Shown here: positions 43,180-50,985 of the stretch, piece by piece
Numbering within the stretch: the first letter of the stretch is position 1
How the letters are laid out: each line of letters opens with the position of its first letter
DNA from: UBA6663 sp044226485
Lineage (GTDB): Bacteria > Chloroflexota > Anaerolineae > Anaerolineales > UBA6663
Direction: 5' to 3'
Assembly (NCBI GenBank): GCA_044226485.1
Contig: JBGAGY010000002.1
Coordinates: 496,001-560,000 of the forward strand
Length of the DNA: 64,000 nucleotides
Notes under the pieces: generated by a model
Databases searched by the model: none
What the model saw: the letters and a program-made list of their open reading frames with translations, nothing else
What the model was told of the DNA's origin: nothing
Program-made: the position numbers and the translations under genes

Positions 43180-43224
43180 TGAGAGGTCGAGAGGACAAAA
43201 CAAGATCTCGGACAGCGACGGTCT

Positions 43225-43232
43225 GATAGAAT
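43225..43232 (+). promoter_or_regulatory. Possible extended -10 promoter for the four-helix-bundle gene
   Basis: TGATAGAAT contains TAGAAT (43227-43232, 5 of 6 matches) with an upstream TG. No -35 match was found. It lies 31 bp before ATG 43263 and inside the array-bounded unit. Confidence 0.35.
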
Positions 43233-43262
43233 CGCGAAATCTGGGCACTTTGCAGGGGGCAA

Positions 43263-43613
43263 ATGCAGGATTTTCGCAATCTGAACGTCTGGCACAAGGC
43301 TCATGCACTGACGCTGGATATCTATCGAGCGACGCAGGGGTATCCGCGCAGTGAGTCCTTTGGTTTGACCAGCCAGACGAGGCGTGCGGCGGCGTCGGTG
43401 CCGGCGAACCTTGCGGAAGGTTGCGGCCGCGATTCGTCGGTGGAATATCGGCGCCATGTCCAGATCGCCCTGGGTTCGGCGAACGAGCTGGAGTACCATC
43501 TCTTGCTGGGGCACGACCTCAGCTATCTTTCGGATACGATCCACCTAGCGCTTCAGTCACAGGTTCAGGAAATAAAGCGCATGCTGACCGGCTTGCGCGA
43601 CCGCATCGCTTGA
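43263..43613 (+). CDS. Four-helix-bundle protein (S23/IVP family)
   Basis: A protein of 116 residues of the S23-type family: FRNLNVWHKAHALTLDIYRA, YPRSESFGLTSQTRRAAASV, PANLAEGCGRDSSVEYRRHV and ANELEYHLLLGHDL are its standard blocks. Members occur inside 23S rRNA intervening sequences, in diversity-generating retroelements (Avd), and as free-standing genes of unknown role. Here there is no rRNA or reverse transcriptase; instead the gene is bounded by inverted 28-nt heptamer arrays. A GGGGG run precedes ATG 43263. Confidence 0.92.
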   Translation: MQDFRNLNVWHKAHALTLDIYRATQGYPRSESFGLTSQTRRAAASVPANLAEGCGRDSSVEYRRHVQIALGSANELEYHLLLGHDLSYLSDTIHLALQSQVQEIKRMLTGLRDRIA

Positions 43614-43627
43614 TGATGCGGCGCCCC

Positions 43628-43655
43628 CTGACGCCTGACGCCTGATGCCTGACGC
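43628..43655 (-). repeat. 4 x 7-nt array, right flank of four-helix-bundle gene
   Basis: CTGACGC, CTGACGC, CTGATGC, CTGACGC end 3 bp before the ATG of thrB, leaving that gene without a Shine-Dalgarno site. They are the reverse complement of the units at 43152-43179. Confidence 0.9.
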
Positions 43656-43658
43656 CCT

Positions 43659-44564
43659 ATGCGCAAAGTCACCGTCACCGTCCCCTGTTCGTCCGCCAAC
43701 CTTGGCGCCGGCTTCGATGTGTTGGCCCTGGCGCTCAGCCTGCGCAACACGGTCGAGTTCTACGAGACCCGTCAGGGCGTCGAGATCGACGTCGAAGGCG
43801 AGGGCGCCGAAGACATCCCCACCGACACGACCAACCTGGTGTATCGATCGGCCGAGGCCGTGTTCGATCAGGTCGGTCGTCGACCGAGCGGGCTGCGCAT
43901 CCACGCCGTCAACAAGGTGCCGCCGGGCTCGGGCATGGGCTCGTCGGCGGCCGCCATCGTCGGCGGCGTCGTCGCGGCCAATGCCCTGGTCGACGCACGC
44001 CTGTCGCGCGAGGCGCTCGTGCGGATCGCTCACAAGATGGAAGGCCACCCTGACAACGTCGCCGCTCAGATCCTGGGCGGGTTGACGCTGGTCAGCGCCG
44101 CCGACGAAGAGTTGTTGGTGCGCCGGCTCGACGTGCCGTCTTTCACGGTGGTCGTGGCGCTGCCGGACTTCAAGCTCTCGACGGCCGAGGCGCGTCGCAT
44201 CTTGCCCCAGCAGGTGTCGTTGCAGGACGCGATCTTCAATATCGGTCACGCGGTCTTCACCGTGCAGGCGCTGGCGGGCGCCGACTACGAGTTGCTGCGC
44301 TTCGCCATGAACGACAGGTTGCATCAACCCCATCGCAAGCGCCTGATCCCGGGCTACGACGCGGTGACCGCCGCCGCCCGACAGGCCGGCGCAGCCGCCG
44401 CGGCCATCTCGGGCGCCGGCCCGTCGGTGATCGCCTTCGCACCTCGCGGCCATGACGCCATCGCCAACGCCATGCGCAAGGCCTTCGCCGACAACGGCCT
44501 GAACAGCCGCACCTTCGTGCTGCCCGTCGACCGACAGGGCGTACAGGTCAGCGTCATCGGCTGA
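43659..44564 (+). CDS. thrB: Homoserine kinase
   Basis: A GHMP kinase of 301 residues that makes O-phosphohomoserine for ThrC. Motif 1 is VPCSSANLGAGFDVLALAL, motif 2 is VPPGSGMGSSAAAIVGGVVA, and motif 3 is AAAISGAGPSVIAFA. EGHPDNVAAQILGG is the specific ThrB block. It lies 2 kb after thrC on the same strand. The start follows a repeat array by 3 bp, so translation efficiency may depend on that array. Confidence 0.94.
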   Translation: MRKVTVTVPCSSANLGAGFDVLALALSLRNTVEFYETRQGVEIDVEGEGAEDIPTDTTNLVYRSAEAVFDQVGRRPSGLRIHAVNKVPPGSGMGSSAAAIVGGVVAANALVDARLSREALVRIAHKMEGHPDNVAAQILGGLTLVSAADEELLVRRLDVPSFTVVVALPDFKLSTAEARRILPQQVSLQDAIFNIGHAVFTVQALAGADYELLRFAMNDRLHQPHRKRLIPGYDAVTAAARQAGAAAAAISGAGPSVIAFAPRGHDAIANAMRKAFADNGLNSRTFVLPVDRQGVQVSVIG

Positions 44565-44664
44565 GCATCGACTTTCCTGTCTGGCATCGTCGGGTCAGAT
44601 ACCCGGTAACGCCGGGTCACACGCCCGGCGCCGCCGGCTCGTCAACCCATCCTCAGGAGACCCC

Positions 44665-45690
44665 ATGGAAACGCGTTTTCTCGGCAACTCCGGGTTCAAA
44701 GTGCCTGCGCTCTCGCTCGGCACCGTCACTTTCGGTGGCAAGGTCGAAGACTTCGGCGGCACGACCGTGGACGAAGCTCGACGGATCGTCGACGTCTGCC
44801 TCGATGCCGGCCTTAACATGTTCGACACGGCGGACGGGTATGCCGGCGGCGCGTCTGAGGAGATCCTGGGGCGGGCGATCGAGGGCCGGCGCGAGAGCGT
44901 CATCATCTCGACCAAGGCCACGTTCCGCCGAGGCCCGGGCGCCAACGACGTCGGCTCGTCGCGCTACCACCTGATCCGCGCCGTCGAGAACAGCCTACGC
45001 CGATTGCGCACCGACTACATCGATCTCTTTCAACTTCATGCTTTCGACGCGCGCACGCCGGTTGACGAGACGTTGAGCACGTTGAACGATCTGGTGCATG
45101 CTGGGAAGATCCGCTACCTGGGCTGTTCGAACTTCTCGGGCTGGCATCTGATGAAGTCGTTGGCCGTCGCTGATCGACACGGTTGGGAGCGCTACGTCGC
45201 GCATCAGGCGTTCTATTCACTGGTAAGCCGCGACTACGAGTGGGAGTTGATGCCGCTGGCGCTCGATCAAGGCGTCGGCTGCGTGGTGTGGAGCCCGCTC
45301 GGCTGGGGCCGCCTGACGGGCAAGGTGCGGCGCGGCCAGCCGCTGCCCGAGCGCACACGGCTGCGCAGCCAGCGCGCCGTCGAGATCGGTCCGCAGATCC
45401 CCGAAGACTATCTCTTCGACGTGGTCGACGCGCTCGACTCGGTCGCGCAGGAGACCGGCAAGACGGTGCCGCAGATCGCGCTCAACTGGCTGCTGACGCG
45501 CCCGAGCGTGTCGACGCTCATCATCGGCGCGCGCACCGAGGAGCAGTTGCGCGAAAACCTCGGCGCGCTCGGCTGGTCGCTCGACCGCGACCACATCGCC
45601 CGGCTGGATCGTGCCAGCGAGCGTCCGAAGACCTACCCCTACTGGCATCAGGCCGGGTTCAAGGAGCGGAATCCGTTCCCGGCGGGCTGA
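44665..45690 (+). CDS. Aldo/keto reductase (second copy type)
   Basis: A reductase of 341 residues. The tetrad is in MFDTADGYAGG (Asp, Tyr), VIISTKATF (Lys) and LFQLHAFDAR (His). WSPLGWGRLTG and LIIGARTEEQLRENL form the cofactor end. It is of the same broad AKR group as the gene at 42170 but clearly diverged, so they are not recent duplicates. AGGAG precedes ATG 44665. An array hairpin starts 23 bp after its stop. Confidence 0.92.
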   Translation: METRFLGNSGFKVPALSLGTVTFGGKVEDFGGTTVDEARRIVDVCLDAGLNMFDTADGYAGGASEEILGRAIEGRRESVIISTKATFRRGPGANDVGSSRYHLIRAVENSLRRLRTDYIDLFQLHAFDARTPVDETLSTLNDLVHAGKIRYLGCSNFSGWHLMKSLAVADRHGWERYVAHQAFYSLVSRDYEWELMPLALDQGVGCVVWSPLGWGRLTGKVRRGQPLPERTRLRSQRAVEIGPQIPEDYLFDVVDALDSVAQETGKTVPQIALNWLLTRPSVSTLIIGARTEEQLRENLGALGWSLDRDHIARLDRASERPKTYPYWHQAGFKERNPFPAG

Positions 45691-45712
45691 TGGAACGGAC
45701 GCGCTGGGCGCT

Positions 45713-45779
45713 GACGAACGACGAATGACGAAGGTTGAATAGCCACTCAACCTTCGTCGTTCGTCGTTTGTCGTGCGTC
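45713..45779. repeat. Heptamer-array hairpin left of the cassette
   Basis: Units GACGAAC, GACGAAT, GACGAAG (45713-45733) pair with CTTCGTC, GTTCGTC, GTTTGTC, GTGCGTC (45752-45779) around an 18-nt centre that itself has GGTTGA/TCAACC. Bases 45713-45738 recur exactly, on the other strand, at 48051-48076. Confidence 0.88.
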
Positions 45780-45788
45780 ATCCGGCTG

Positions 45789-46706
45789 TTAGGCGGCCTC
45801 TCCGACCCCACTCGGCGCTTCCGGTATGATGGCAGGCCAAGCCCCGGATGTGCCGGGGCCCTCATGAGCGGATCAACTATGGAAGACTTGGCCGGAAGAG
45901 TGGCGGTGATCACCGGGGCGACGAGTGGCATTGGATTGGCTGTAGCGCGAGAACTGCGTGGGCACGGGGCCAACCTGGTCCTGACAGGCCGAGCAGGTGA
46001 TAAGTTGAGCGCCCTGAAGGATGAACTTGGGGCTGAGATCGTGGTCGGCGACATCATCGCACCGGAACTTCCCGGGCACCTCCTGGAGGTCGCCATGAGA
46101 GCCTTTGGGCGATGCGATATTGTGCTCAACAACGCGGGAACGATCGAAGTGGGGCCGATCCCAACGATAGACATCGACAAGGTGTGCGCCATGGTTCGGG
46201 TCAATGTAGAGGCCGCCTATCGTGTCGCGTATACGTTCGTCCGACACTTTCAGGCGCAACGAGGCGGGCACTTGATCAATATCTCGAGCGTCATGGGGAC
46301 GAAGGTGCGCAGCACGGCTGGGGCCTATGCCGGGACCAAATACGCCATCGAGGCGCTGTCCGAGGCGTTGCGGATGGAATTGGCGGGTAGCGAGGTCCAG
46401 GTGACCTGCATTGAGCCGGGCCTTGTCGTGACCGAATTGCATCGCGATTGGCCGGTGCATCCGACCGAGGGCATGGGAATCCAGCACCCACTCCAGCCAG
46501 AAGATGTGGCACGTTGCATCACCTTTGTGCTGATGCAACCGGCACACGTCCGTGTACCCCGGCTCATGGTGCTGCCAAGCGATCACGTCATATAGAGAAG
46601 GTCGGCGAGTTGGCCGCCGCCTAACGAACGCATGCCGCTGACGTGGCTCGCCGGGGCCCCAGGCCGAGCGGCCTCGGCTCATCCGCCACGCAGCTGATGC
46701 GGGCCG
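45789..46706 (+). mobile_element. Putative integron gene cassette (SDR gene + attC)
   Basis: GTTAGGC occurs at 45788-45794 and again at 46706-46712, and the second copy closes an attC-like structure. Excision between the G and TT of both copies would release a 918-bp circle holding one gene in the orientation expected for cassettes, with attC at its 3' end. The first copy lies directly after an array hairpin, so no further cassette is seen upstream. No integron integrase is in the window. Confidence 0.65.
45864..46595 (+). CDS. Short-chain dehydrogenase/reductase in a putative cassette
   Basis: A classical SDR of 243 residues: VAVITGATSGIGLAVARELR binds NAD(P), NNAGTIEVGP follows, the catalytic Ser is in NISSVMG and YxxxK is AYAGTKYA; the C-terminal half has VQVTCIEPGLVVTELHRDWP. 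ATG 45864 is chosen; ATG 45879 is an alternative, and the reading to 45735 runs through repeats. It is the only gene between the two GTTAGGC sites. Its substrate is unknown, as with most cassette-borne enzymes. Confidence 0.9.
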   Translation: MSGSTMEDLAGRVAVITGATSGIGLAVARELRGHGANLVLTGRAGDKLSALKDELGAEIVVGDIIAPELPGHLLEVAMRAFGRCDIVLNNAGTIEVGPIPTIDIDKVCAMVRVNVEAAYRVAYTFVRHFQAQRGGHLINISSVMGTKVRSTAGAYAGTKYAIEALSEALRMELAGSEVQVTCIEPGLVVTELHRDWPVHPTEGMGIQHPLQPEDVARCITFVLMQPAHVRVPRLMVLPSDHVI

Positions 46707-46712
46707 TTAGGC
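46619..46712 (+). other. attC-like recombination site
   Basis: The outer core sites are GCCTAAC (46619-46625, fits RYYYAAC) and GTTAGGC (46706-46712, fits GTTRRRY). They pair over 8 bp. Inside, GCAT, GCTG and CGTGGC (46630-46647) pair in order with their complements in 46685-46701, with unpaired bases between and one extra base, A46641, on one side only. Outer core, spacers, inner stems and extrahelical base, at 94 nt overall, match the known layout of integron attC sites. Confidence 0.7.
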
Positions 46713-46777
46713 CGTGAACGCCGGCTGCGCGGCTGTCCCTCCGCCACATTGCATCCTAACCATGCTTCCCTGTGCGC

Positions 46778-48064
46778 TCACGGCGCCCCGTAACTGATCC
46801 TCAAGATCTCGCCCATTTCGTAGTCGGCCACGTAGAGGGCGCCGTCGGGGCCGACGGTGACGTCGAGGGGGCGGCCCTGGGTGGTGAGCTTGAGGAGCCA
46901 CTCGGGCTCGCTCGCGGTGTAGACTTCGCCGTCTCGGGTGATCGACACGTGCGCCACGCCGCGCGGCAGGTCGATGTAGACGTACGAGCCGAGCACTGCA
47001 ACGTAGGCGTCGCCGCGATAGGACTCGGGGAAGGCGTCGCCGTCGTAGAAGGTCAGGCCGTCGGCTGAGGAGCGCGGCGTGAAGGTCGCGATCGGAGCCT
47101 GGCGCGTGGCGCAGGCCGGGTCGGTCGCGCCGACGTAACAATCGGGCCAGCCGTAGTCGTCGCCGGCGACGATGTGATTGAGTTCTTCGGGCGGCGCGTC
47201 AGGGCCCAGGTCATCACGACCGTTGTCGGTGGAGAAGAGCTGCCCCGCTGCATCGAAGGCCAGGCCGTAGGGGTTGCGCAGCCCGTGGGCGAATACGCTG
47301 AACTCACTGCCATCGGGCTTGAACCGCAGAATGCCGGCCGAGCGCGGATCGGCTTCGACGCAGACGTCGCAGGTCGAGCCCATGCTCAAGTAGATGTAAC
47401 CGTCGGGCCCGAGCACGAGATCGTCGTTCTGGTGGCGTCCATTGCTCGGGAGGCCAGTGAGGATGTCGTCCTTGGTCTCGGCTCGACCGTCGCCATCTTT
47501 GTCCGAGAACGCCGTCACACGGCCGTCGCCCTTGGCGTTGTATGACACGTAGAGCTGGTCGTTGAGCCAGAGCAGACCCAGCGGCACCATCACGCCGCTG
47601 ACGAACGTCGTGGTCACATCGGCGCGGTGGTCGCCATTCGTGTCCTCCAACGCGTACACGACGGCATTGGTCGACCCGACATACAGGCGCCCATCCGGCC
47701 CAAACGTCAGCGACGTCGGCCGAAACACCTGGCCATACACGATCACCGAAAAGCCGGGCAATGCTTCTCCGCGCTCGACCACAGTGTCCATCGGGACCGT
47801 GGCCGTCGGGGCCGGTGTGGCCGTCGCCGTTGCAGTTTCTGACGTCGCCGCGACCGTCAGCGTGGCGGCCGGCGTCGTGCGCGTCGCAGCCTTCGTCGCC
47901 GTTGGAACGGCCGTCGGGAGCGCCCTTGTCGACGTCGGCGCGATCGTCGGTGTCGCCGTCGTCGGCGTGCAGGCCATCAGCCCGACCGCCGCTGCCAACG
48001 CCCAAACGCGAAGGACGAACCCCGAACCTCGAAAGCGCGCCGTCGCGGCGTCAACCTTCGTCAT
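46778..48064 (-). CDS. PQQ-type sugar dehydrogenase lipoprotein (sorbosone dehydrogenase-like)
   Basis: A lipoprotein of 428 residues. The signal peptide ends at lipobox LMAC, followed by a Thr/Pro/Ala linker (about 35-85) and a six-bladed propeller with RPTSLTFGPDGRLYVGS, LVLGPDGYIYLSMGSTCDVC, FAHGLRNPYGLAFDAAG and DDYGWPDCYVG. It belongs to the L-sorbosone/aldose dehydrogenase side of the PQQ propeller group and differs from paralogs A-C. The start codon and first 24 or so codons lie in a heptamer-array hairpin (48008-48083); no other start is in frame before the hydrophobic core. Confidence 0.86.
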   Translation of the reverse strand: MTKVDAATARFRGSGFVLRVWALAAAVGLMACTPTTATPTIAPTSTRALPTAVPTATKAATRTTPAATLTVAATSETATATATPAPTATVPMDTVVERGEALPGFSVIVYGQVFRPTSLTFGPDGRLYVGSTNAVVYALEDTNGDHRADVTTTFVSGVMVPLGLLWLNDQLYVSYNAKGDGRVTAFSDKDGDGRAETKDDILTGLPSNGRHQNDDLVLGPDGYIYLSMGSTCDVCVEADPRSAGILRFKPDGSEFSVFAHGLRNPYGLAFDAAGQLFSTDNGRDDLGPDAPPEELNHIVAGDDYGWPDCYVGATDPACATRQAPIATFTPRSSADGLTFYDGDAFPESYRGDAYVAVLGSYVYIDLPRGVAHVSITRDGEVYTASEPEWLLKLTTQGRPLDVTVGPDGALYVADYEMGEILRISYGAP

Positions 48065-48083
48065 TCGTCGTTCGTCCTTCGTC
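48008..48083. repeat. Inverted pair of 4 x 7-nt arrays over a start codon
   Basis: GCGAAGG, ACGAACC, CCGAACC, TCGAAAG (48008-48035) face CTTCGTC, ATTCGTC, GTTCGTC, CTTCGTC (48056-48083). The minus-strand ATG of the dehydrogenase gene (48064-48062) falls at the junction of two units. Bases 48051-48076 match 45713-45738 exactly in inverted orientation. Confidence 0.85.
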
Positions 48084-48109
48084 GGTCTGCAACCGCAGGT
48101 TGCGCGCGG

Positions 48110-48664
48110 TCAAAGTTTGGGCAGCTCGATCGACTGCTGATTCTGGTACTTCCCTTTTTTGTCGGCGTAAGAGATGTCGCATGGGCCGTCGCCCTCGAAG
48201 AACAGCACCTGGGCGATGCCCTCATTGGCGTAGACGCGAGCAGGCAATTGGGTGGTGTTGCTGATCTCGAGCGTCACGTACCCTTCCCACTCGGGCTCGA
48301 AAGGTGTGACGTTGACGATCAGGCCGCAGCGCGCGTAGGTCGACTTGCCGAGGCAGACCGTCAGCACGTTGCGCGGGATGCGGAAGTACTCGACAGTCTT
48401 GGCCAGCACGAACGAGTTCGGCGGGATGATGCACACCTCGCCCTTGTAGTCGACCATGGCCTTCGGATCGAAGTGCTTGGGGTCGACGACGGCGGAGAAG
48501 ACGTTCGTAAAGATCTTGAACTCGTCGGCGACGCGAATGTCATAGCCGTACGACGAGACGCCGTAGCTGATGACGCCGCTGCGCACCTGCGAGTCGACGA
48601 ACGGCTCGATCATGTGCTGTTCGAGCGCCATCTTGCGGATCCAGTTATCTGGCTTCAGGCCCAT
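48110..48664 (-). CDS. dcd: dCTP deaminase
   Basis: A cytosolic enzyme of 184 residues that deaminates dCTP to dUTP for dTTP synthesis. GVSSYGYDIRVADEFKIF, IIPPNSFVLAKTVEYF, CLGKSTYARCGLIVNVTPFE and GYVTLEISNTT are the family blocks, with the catalytic Glu in TPFEPEWEG. Whether it also cleaves dUTP (bifunctional Dcd) cannot be judged. ATG 48664 has AGGTGAG upstream. The gene ends 46 bp before the start of the PQQ lipoprotein gene. Confidence 0.95.
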   Translation of the reverse strand: MGLKPDNWIRKMALEQHMIEPFVDSQVRSGVISYGVSSYGYDIRVADEFKIFTNVFSAVVDPKHFDPKAMVDYKGEVCIIPPNSFVLAKTVEYFRIPRNVLTVCLGKSTYARCGLIVNVTPFEPEWEGYVTLEISNTTQLPARVYANEGIAQVLFFEGDGPCDISYADKKGKYQNQQSIELPKL

Positions 48665-48705
48665 CACTCACCTCGTCGTCGGGCGGCGGGGTTCGCCTGC
48701 CCAGG

Positions 48706-49485
48706 TCAACCGCGCTTCGATTCGCGCGGCATGGCGGACACTGTGTTGCGCAACACGCCCACGCCCTCGATCTCCACCTCAGCCACATCCCCGGCCGCGA
48801 GCGGCGCGGCGCCAGCCGGCGTGCCCGTGAGGATCACGTCCCCGGGTTCGAGCGTCATCACCGACGACGCGAAGGCGATCAGTTGTGGCACACCAAAAAG
48901 GAGATCGTGCGTCGACGTCATCTGGCGCGTCTGACCGTTGACGCGGCATTGTACCAGTGTGTCGGCCAGAGCCAGATGCGTCTGGATCGTCGGGCCGAGC
49001 GGGCAGAAGGTGTCGAAGCCCGCGCCGCGGATCCACGAGCCGTCGAGCTCGACCAGATCACGTGCGATGATGTTGTTGGCGCAGGTGTAGCCAAGGACGT
49101 ACTGAGGCACGTCCTCCACGGCGATCCAGCGGCCGCGCCGACCGATCACGACGGCGAGCTCGGCGCCGTGGTCGACGCGCGTGCTTTGCTGCGGGAGCAC
49201 GATCGTCTCATGCGGGCCGATCACTGAGCTGGGCGGCTTGAGCGACAGCAGCGGGAAGGGCGGCGTCGCCATGCCGGCCTCGCGGGCGCGGTCCGCATAG
49301 TTCTGGGTGAAGCTCAGGATCTTGCTGGGCAGGCACGGCGCGAGCACGGTCACGTCGGAGGCGCGGATCTGCCCCTGACCGCGGGTGTACGAACCGAACA
49401 GATCGCCGATCAACGGCTGGACGACGTCGTCTTCGAGGACGCCGTAGCCGATCAGGTTCTCAAACCTGTAGCGCAGAAACTTCAT
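48706..49485 (-). CDS. Fumarylacetoacetate hydrolase-family protein
   Basis: A metal-dependent hydrolase, decarboxylase or isomerase-fold protein of 259 residues. The short N-terminal domain (MKFLRYRFENLIGYGVLEDD) is followed by the FAH core: ILSFTQNYADRAREAG, HGAELAVVIGRRGRWI, GYTCANNIIARDLVELDGSW and PGDVILTGTPAGAAPL. It is typical of the 2-hydroxyhepta-2,4-diene-dioate isomerase or acylpyruvase group acting on aromatic breakdown products. No pathway neighbours are present. Confidence 0.9.
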   Translation of the reverse strand: MKFLRYRFENLIGYGVLEDDVVQPLIGDLFGSYTRGQGQIRASDVTVLAPCLPSKILSFTQNYADRAREAGMATPPFPLLSLKPPSSVIGPHETIVLPQQSTRVDHGAELAVVIGRRGRWIAVEDVPQYVLGYTCANNIIARDLVELDGSWIRGAGFDTFCPLGPTIQTHLALADTLVQCRVNGQTRQMTSTHDLLFGVPQLIAFASSVMTLEPGDVILTGTPAGAAPLAAGDVAEVEIEGVGVLRNTVSAMPRESKRG

Positions 49486-49498
49486 CTCGGCTCAGCGG

Positions 49499-50875
49499 TT
49501 AACGGTGCCACTCGCGCCAGCGCTCCCAATGTTCGAGACCGTTGAACGCGACCTGTTCGTACAGCGAGGCCAGTGAGGGATAGGCGTAGGGCGGCTCGGC
49601 CAGGCTCTCGAGCGTGCCTTCGGCTTCGATGACGCGCTGGGCGATGTGGATCAATTCGGCGCCGCCCTCGCCGAGCCAGTGCACGGCCAGCACGCGCTTA
49701 TCCTCCGGCGCGAACAACACCTTGACCATGCCGAAGCTGTCGCCCGTGATCTGGCCGCGAGGGTTCTCGGCCATGCTCGCGCGCCCGACCAGATAGGGCT
49801 GACCCATCTGCTTGAGTTGCTCTTCGGTCGGGCCGACGGCCGCGATCTCGGGAAGGGTGTAGATGCAGCGCGGGATGATGCGCGGCTGTGGCGTCTCGTT
49901 GAGGAACGCGGCTCGCACCACGGCGCGGCCCTGTTCCATCGACGTCGCCGCCCACGAATAGCCGCCGATGACGTCGCCGGCCGCGTACACGCCCGGCGCG
50001 GCTGTCTGATAGCGGCCGTTGACCGGGATGAAGCCCTGGTCCGTCACCGATACGCCGATGGCGCCGAGGTTGAGCCCGGCGGTATTGCCGTGTCGGCCCG
50101 CGGCGACCAATAGCGTGTCGCAGACGATGGCCAGGCCGTTGTGCAGGCCCACGCGCAGCCCCTCTGGGCCGGCCGCGACGTCGCTGAGCGGCTCGCCCAG
50201 CCAGAAGCTGACGCCCTGGTCTTCCATCAACCGCCGCAGCTGATCGGCCAGTTCATCGTCGGCGGCGGCCAGCACGCGCTGGCCCAACTCGACCACGCTC
50301 ACCTGGGCGCCGAGCGCCATGAACACGCCGGCGAGTTCGAGGCCGATCACGCCGGCGCCGAGGATCACGACCCGCCGCGGCAGATGATCCATCTCGCCGA
50401 TGCGGCCGGCGTCGAACACGCGCGAGTCGTCGAAAGGGATGCCGGCCGGATGATGGGGCGTGCTGCCCGCCGCGATGACGATCACGTCGCCGATCAACTC
50501 ACGATCGCCGTCGGCGCCGTGAACAAGCAGGGTGCGCGGATCCCGAAACTCGGCGACCCCGCGGATGACCTCGATCTTGTAGCGATCGACGTTGCGCTGG
50601 ATAAGGCCCCAGTCGGCGGTGAGCACCATCTGGCGGCGGTACATCAGGTCGGCTGGATTGAGGTCACGATCGAGTTGATGCGTCAACCCCGGGATGGCGC
50701 GCCTCCGCAGCGATTGCAAAAACGCCGCGGTTTCACGCAGCGTTTTTGAAGGCACGGTGCCTGTGCTGATCCCGCTTCCGCCGAGCCGCGGCGCCTGTTC
50801 GATCAAGGCCACGGTCTTGCCTAATCGCGCGGCCTGTTCAGCAGCCTTCGCACCGGCGGGTCCCGAACCGATCAC
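49499..50875 (-). CDS. SthA-like flavoprotein (soluble pyridine nucleotide transhydrogenase type)
   Basis: An FAD/NAD(P) oxidoreductase of 458 residues in the lipoamide dehydrogenase family. IGSGPAGAKAAEQAARLG binds FAD, VVILGAGVIGLELAGVFMAL binds NAD(P), and GVYAAGDVIGG closes the FAD site. The disulfide pair of dihydrolipoyl dehydrogenase is absent: the segment reads GTVPSKTLRE, as in SthA. The annotated GTG 50875 cuts into the first beta strand; the in-frame codons upstream read LHNLLV, and where ATG would be expected there is CTA (50888-50890) next to a 13-copy repeat. The native start appears lost. Confidence 0.85.
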   Translation of the reverse strand: MIGSGPAGAKAAEQAARLGKTVALIEQAPRLGGSGISTGTVPSKTLRETAAFLQSLRRRAIPGLTHQLDRDLNPADLMYRRQMVLTADWGLIQRNVDRYKIEVIRGVAEFRDPRTLLVHGADGDRELIGDVIVIAAGSTPHHPAGIPFDDSRVFDAGRIGEMDHLPRRVVILGAGVIGLELAGVFMALGAQVSVVELGQRVLAAADDELADQLRRLMEDQGVSFWLGEPLSDVAAGPEGLRVGLHNGLAIVCDTLLVAAGRHGNTAGLNLGAIGVSVTDQGFIPVNGRYQTAAPGVYAAGDVIGGYSWAATSMEQGRAVVRAAFLNETPQPRIIPRCIYTLPEIAAVGPTEEQLKQMGQPYLVGRASMAENPRGQITGDSFGMVKVLFAPEDKRVLAVHWLGEGGAELIHIAQRVIEAEGTLESLAEPPYAYPSLASLYEQVAFNGLEHWERWREWHR

Positions 50876-50894
50876 CAGGAGGTTGTGTAGCGTT

Positions 50895-50985
50895 CGCTCC
50901 TCGCCCTTCGCTCCTCGCCCTTCGCTCCTCGCCCTTCGCTCCTCGCCCTTCGCCCCTCGCCCCTCGCTCTACGCCCCTCGCTCTT
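50895..50985. repeat. 13-copy heptamer tandem array
   Basis: Thirteen 7-nt units in strict register, alternating CGCTCCT and CGCCCTT for eight copies, then CGCCCCT, CGCCCCT, CGCTCTA, CGCCCCT, CGCTCTT. It fills the whole gap between the methyltransferase and the SthA-like gene, supplies the stop and last codons of the first, and reaches within a few bases of the former start of the second. Confidence 0.95.

Noticed and set aside
43263..43613. 23S rRNA intervening sequence
   Set aside because: The S23-type protein gene is present but there is no rRNA around it.
43152..43655. Diversity-generating retroelement (Avd)
   Set aside because: No reverse transcriptase, template repeat or variable target gene was seen.
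49499..50875. Dihydrolipoyl dehydrogenase
   Set aside because: The redox-active Cys pair is missing; the active-site segment reads GTVPSKTLRE as in SthA.
50895..50985. CRISPR array
   Set aside because: Units are 7 nt without spacers and no cas genes are present; it is a tandem heptamer array.
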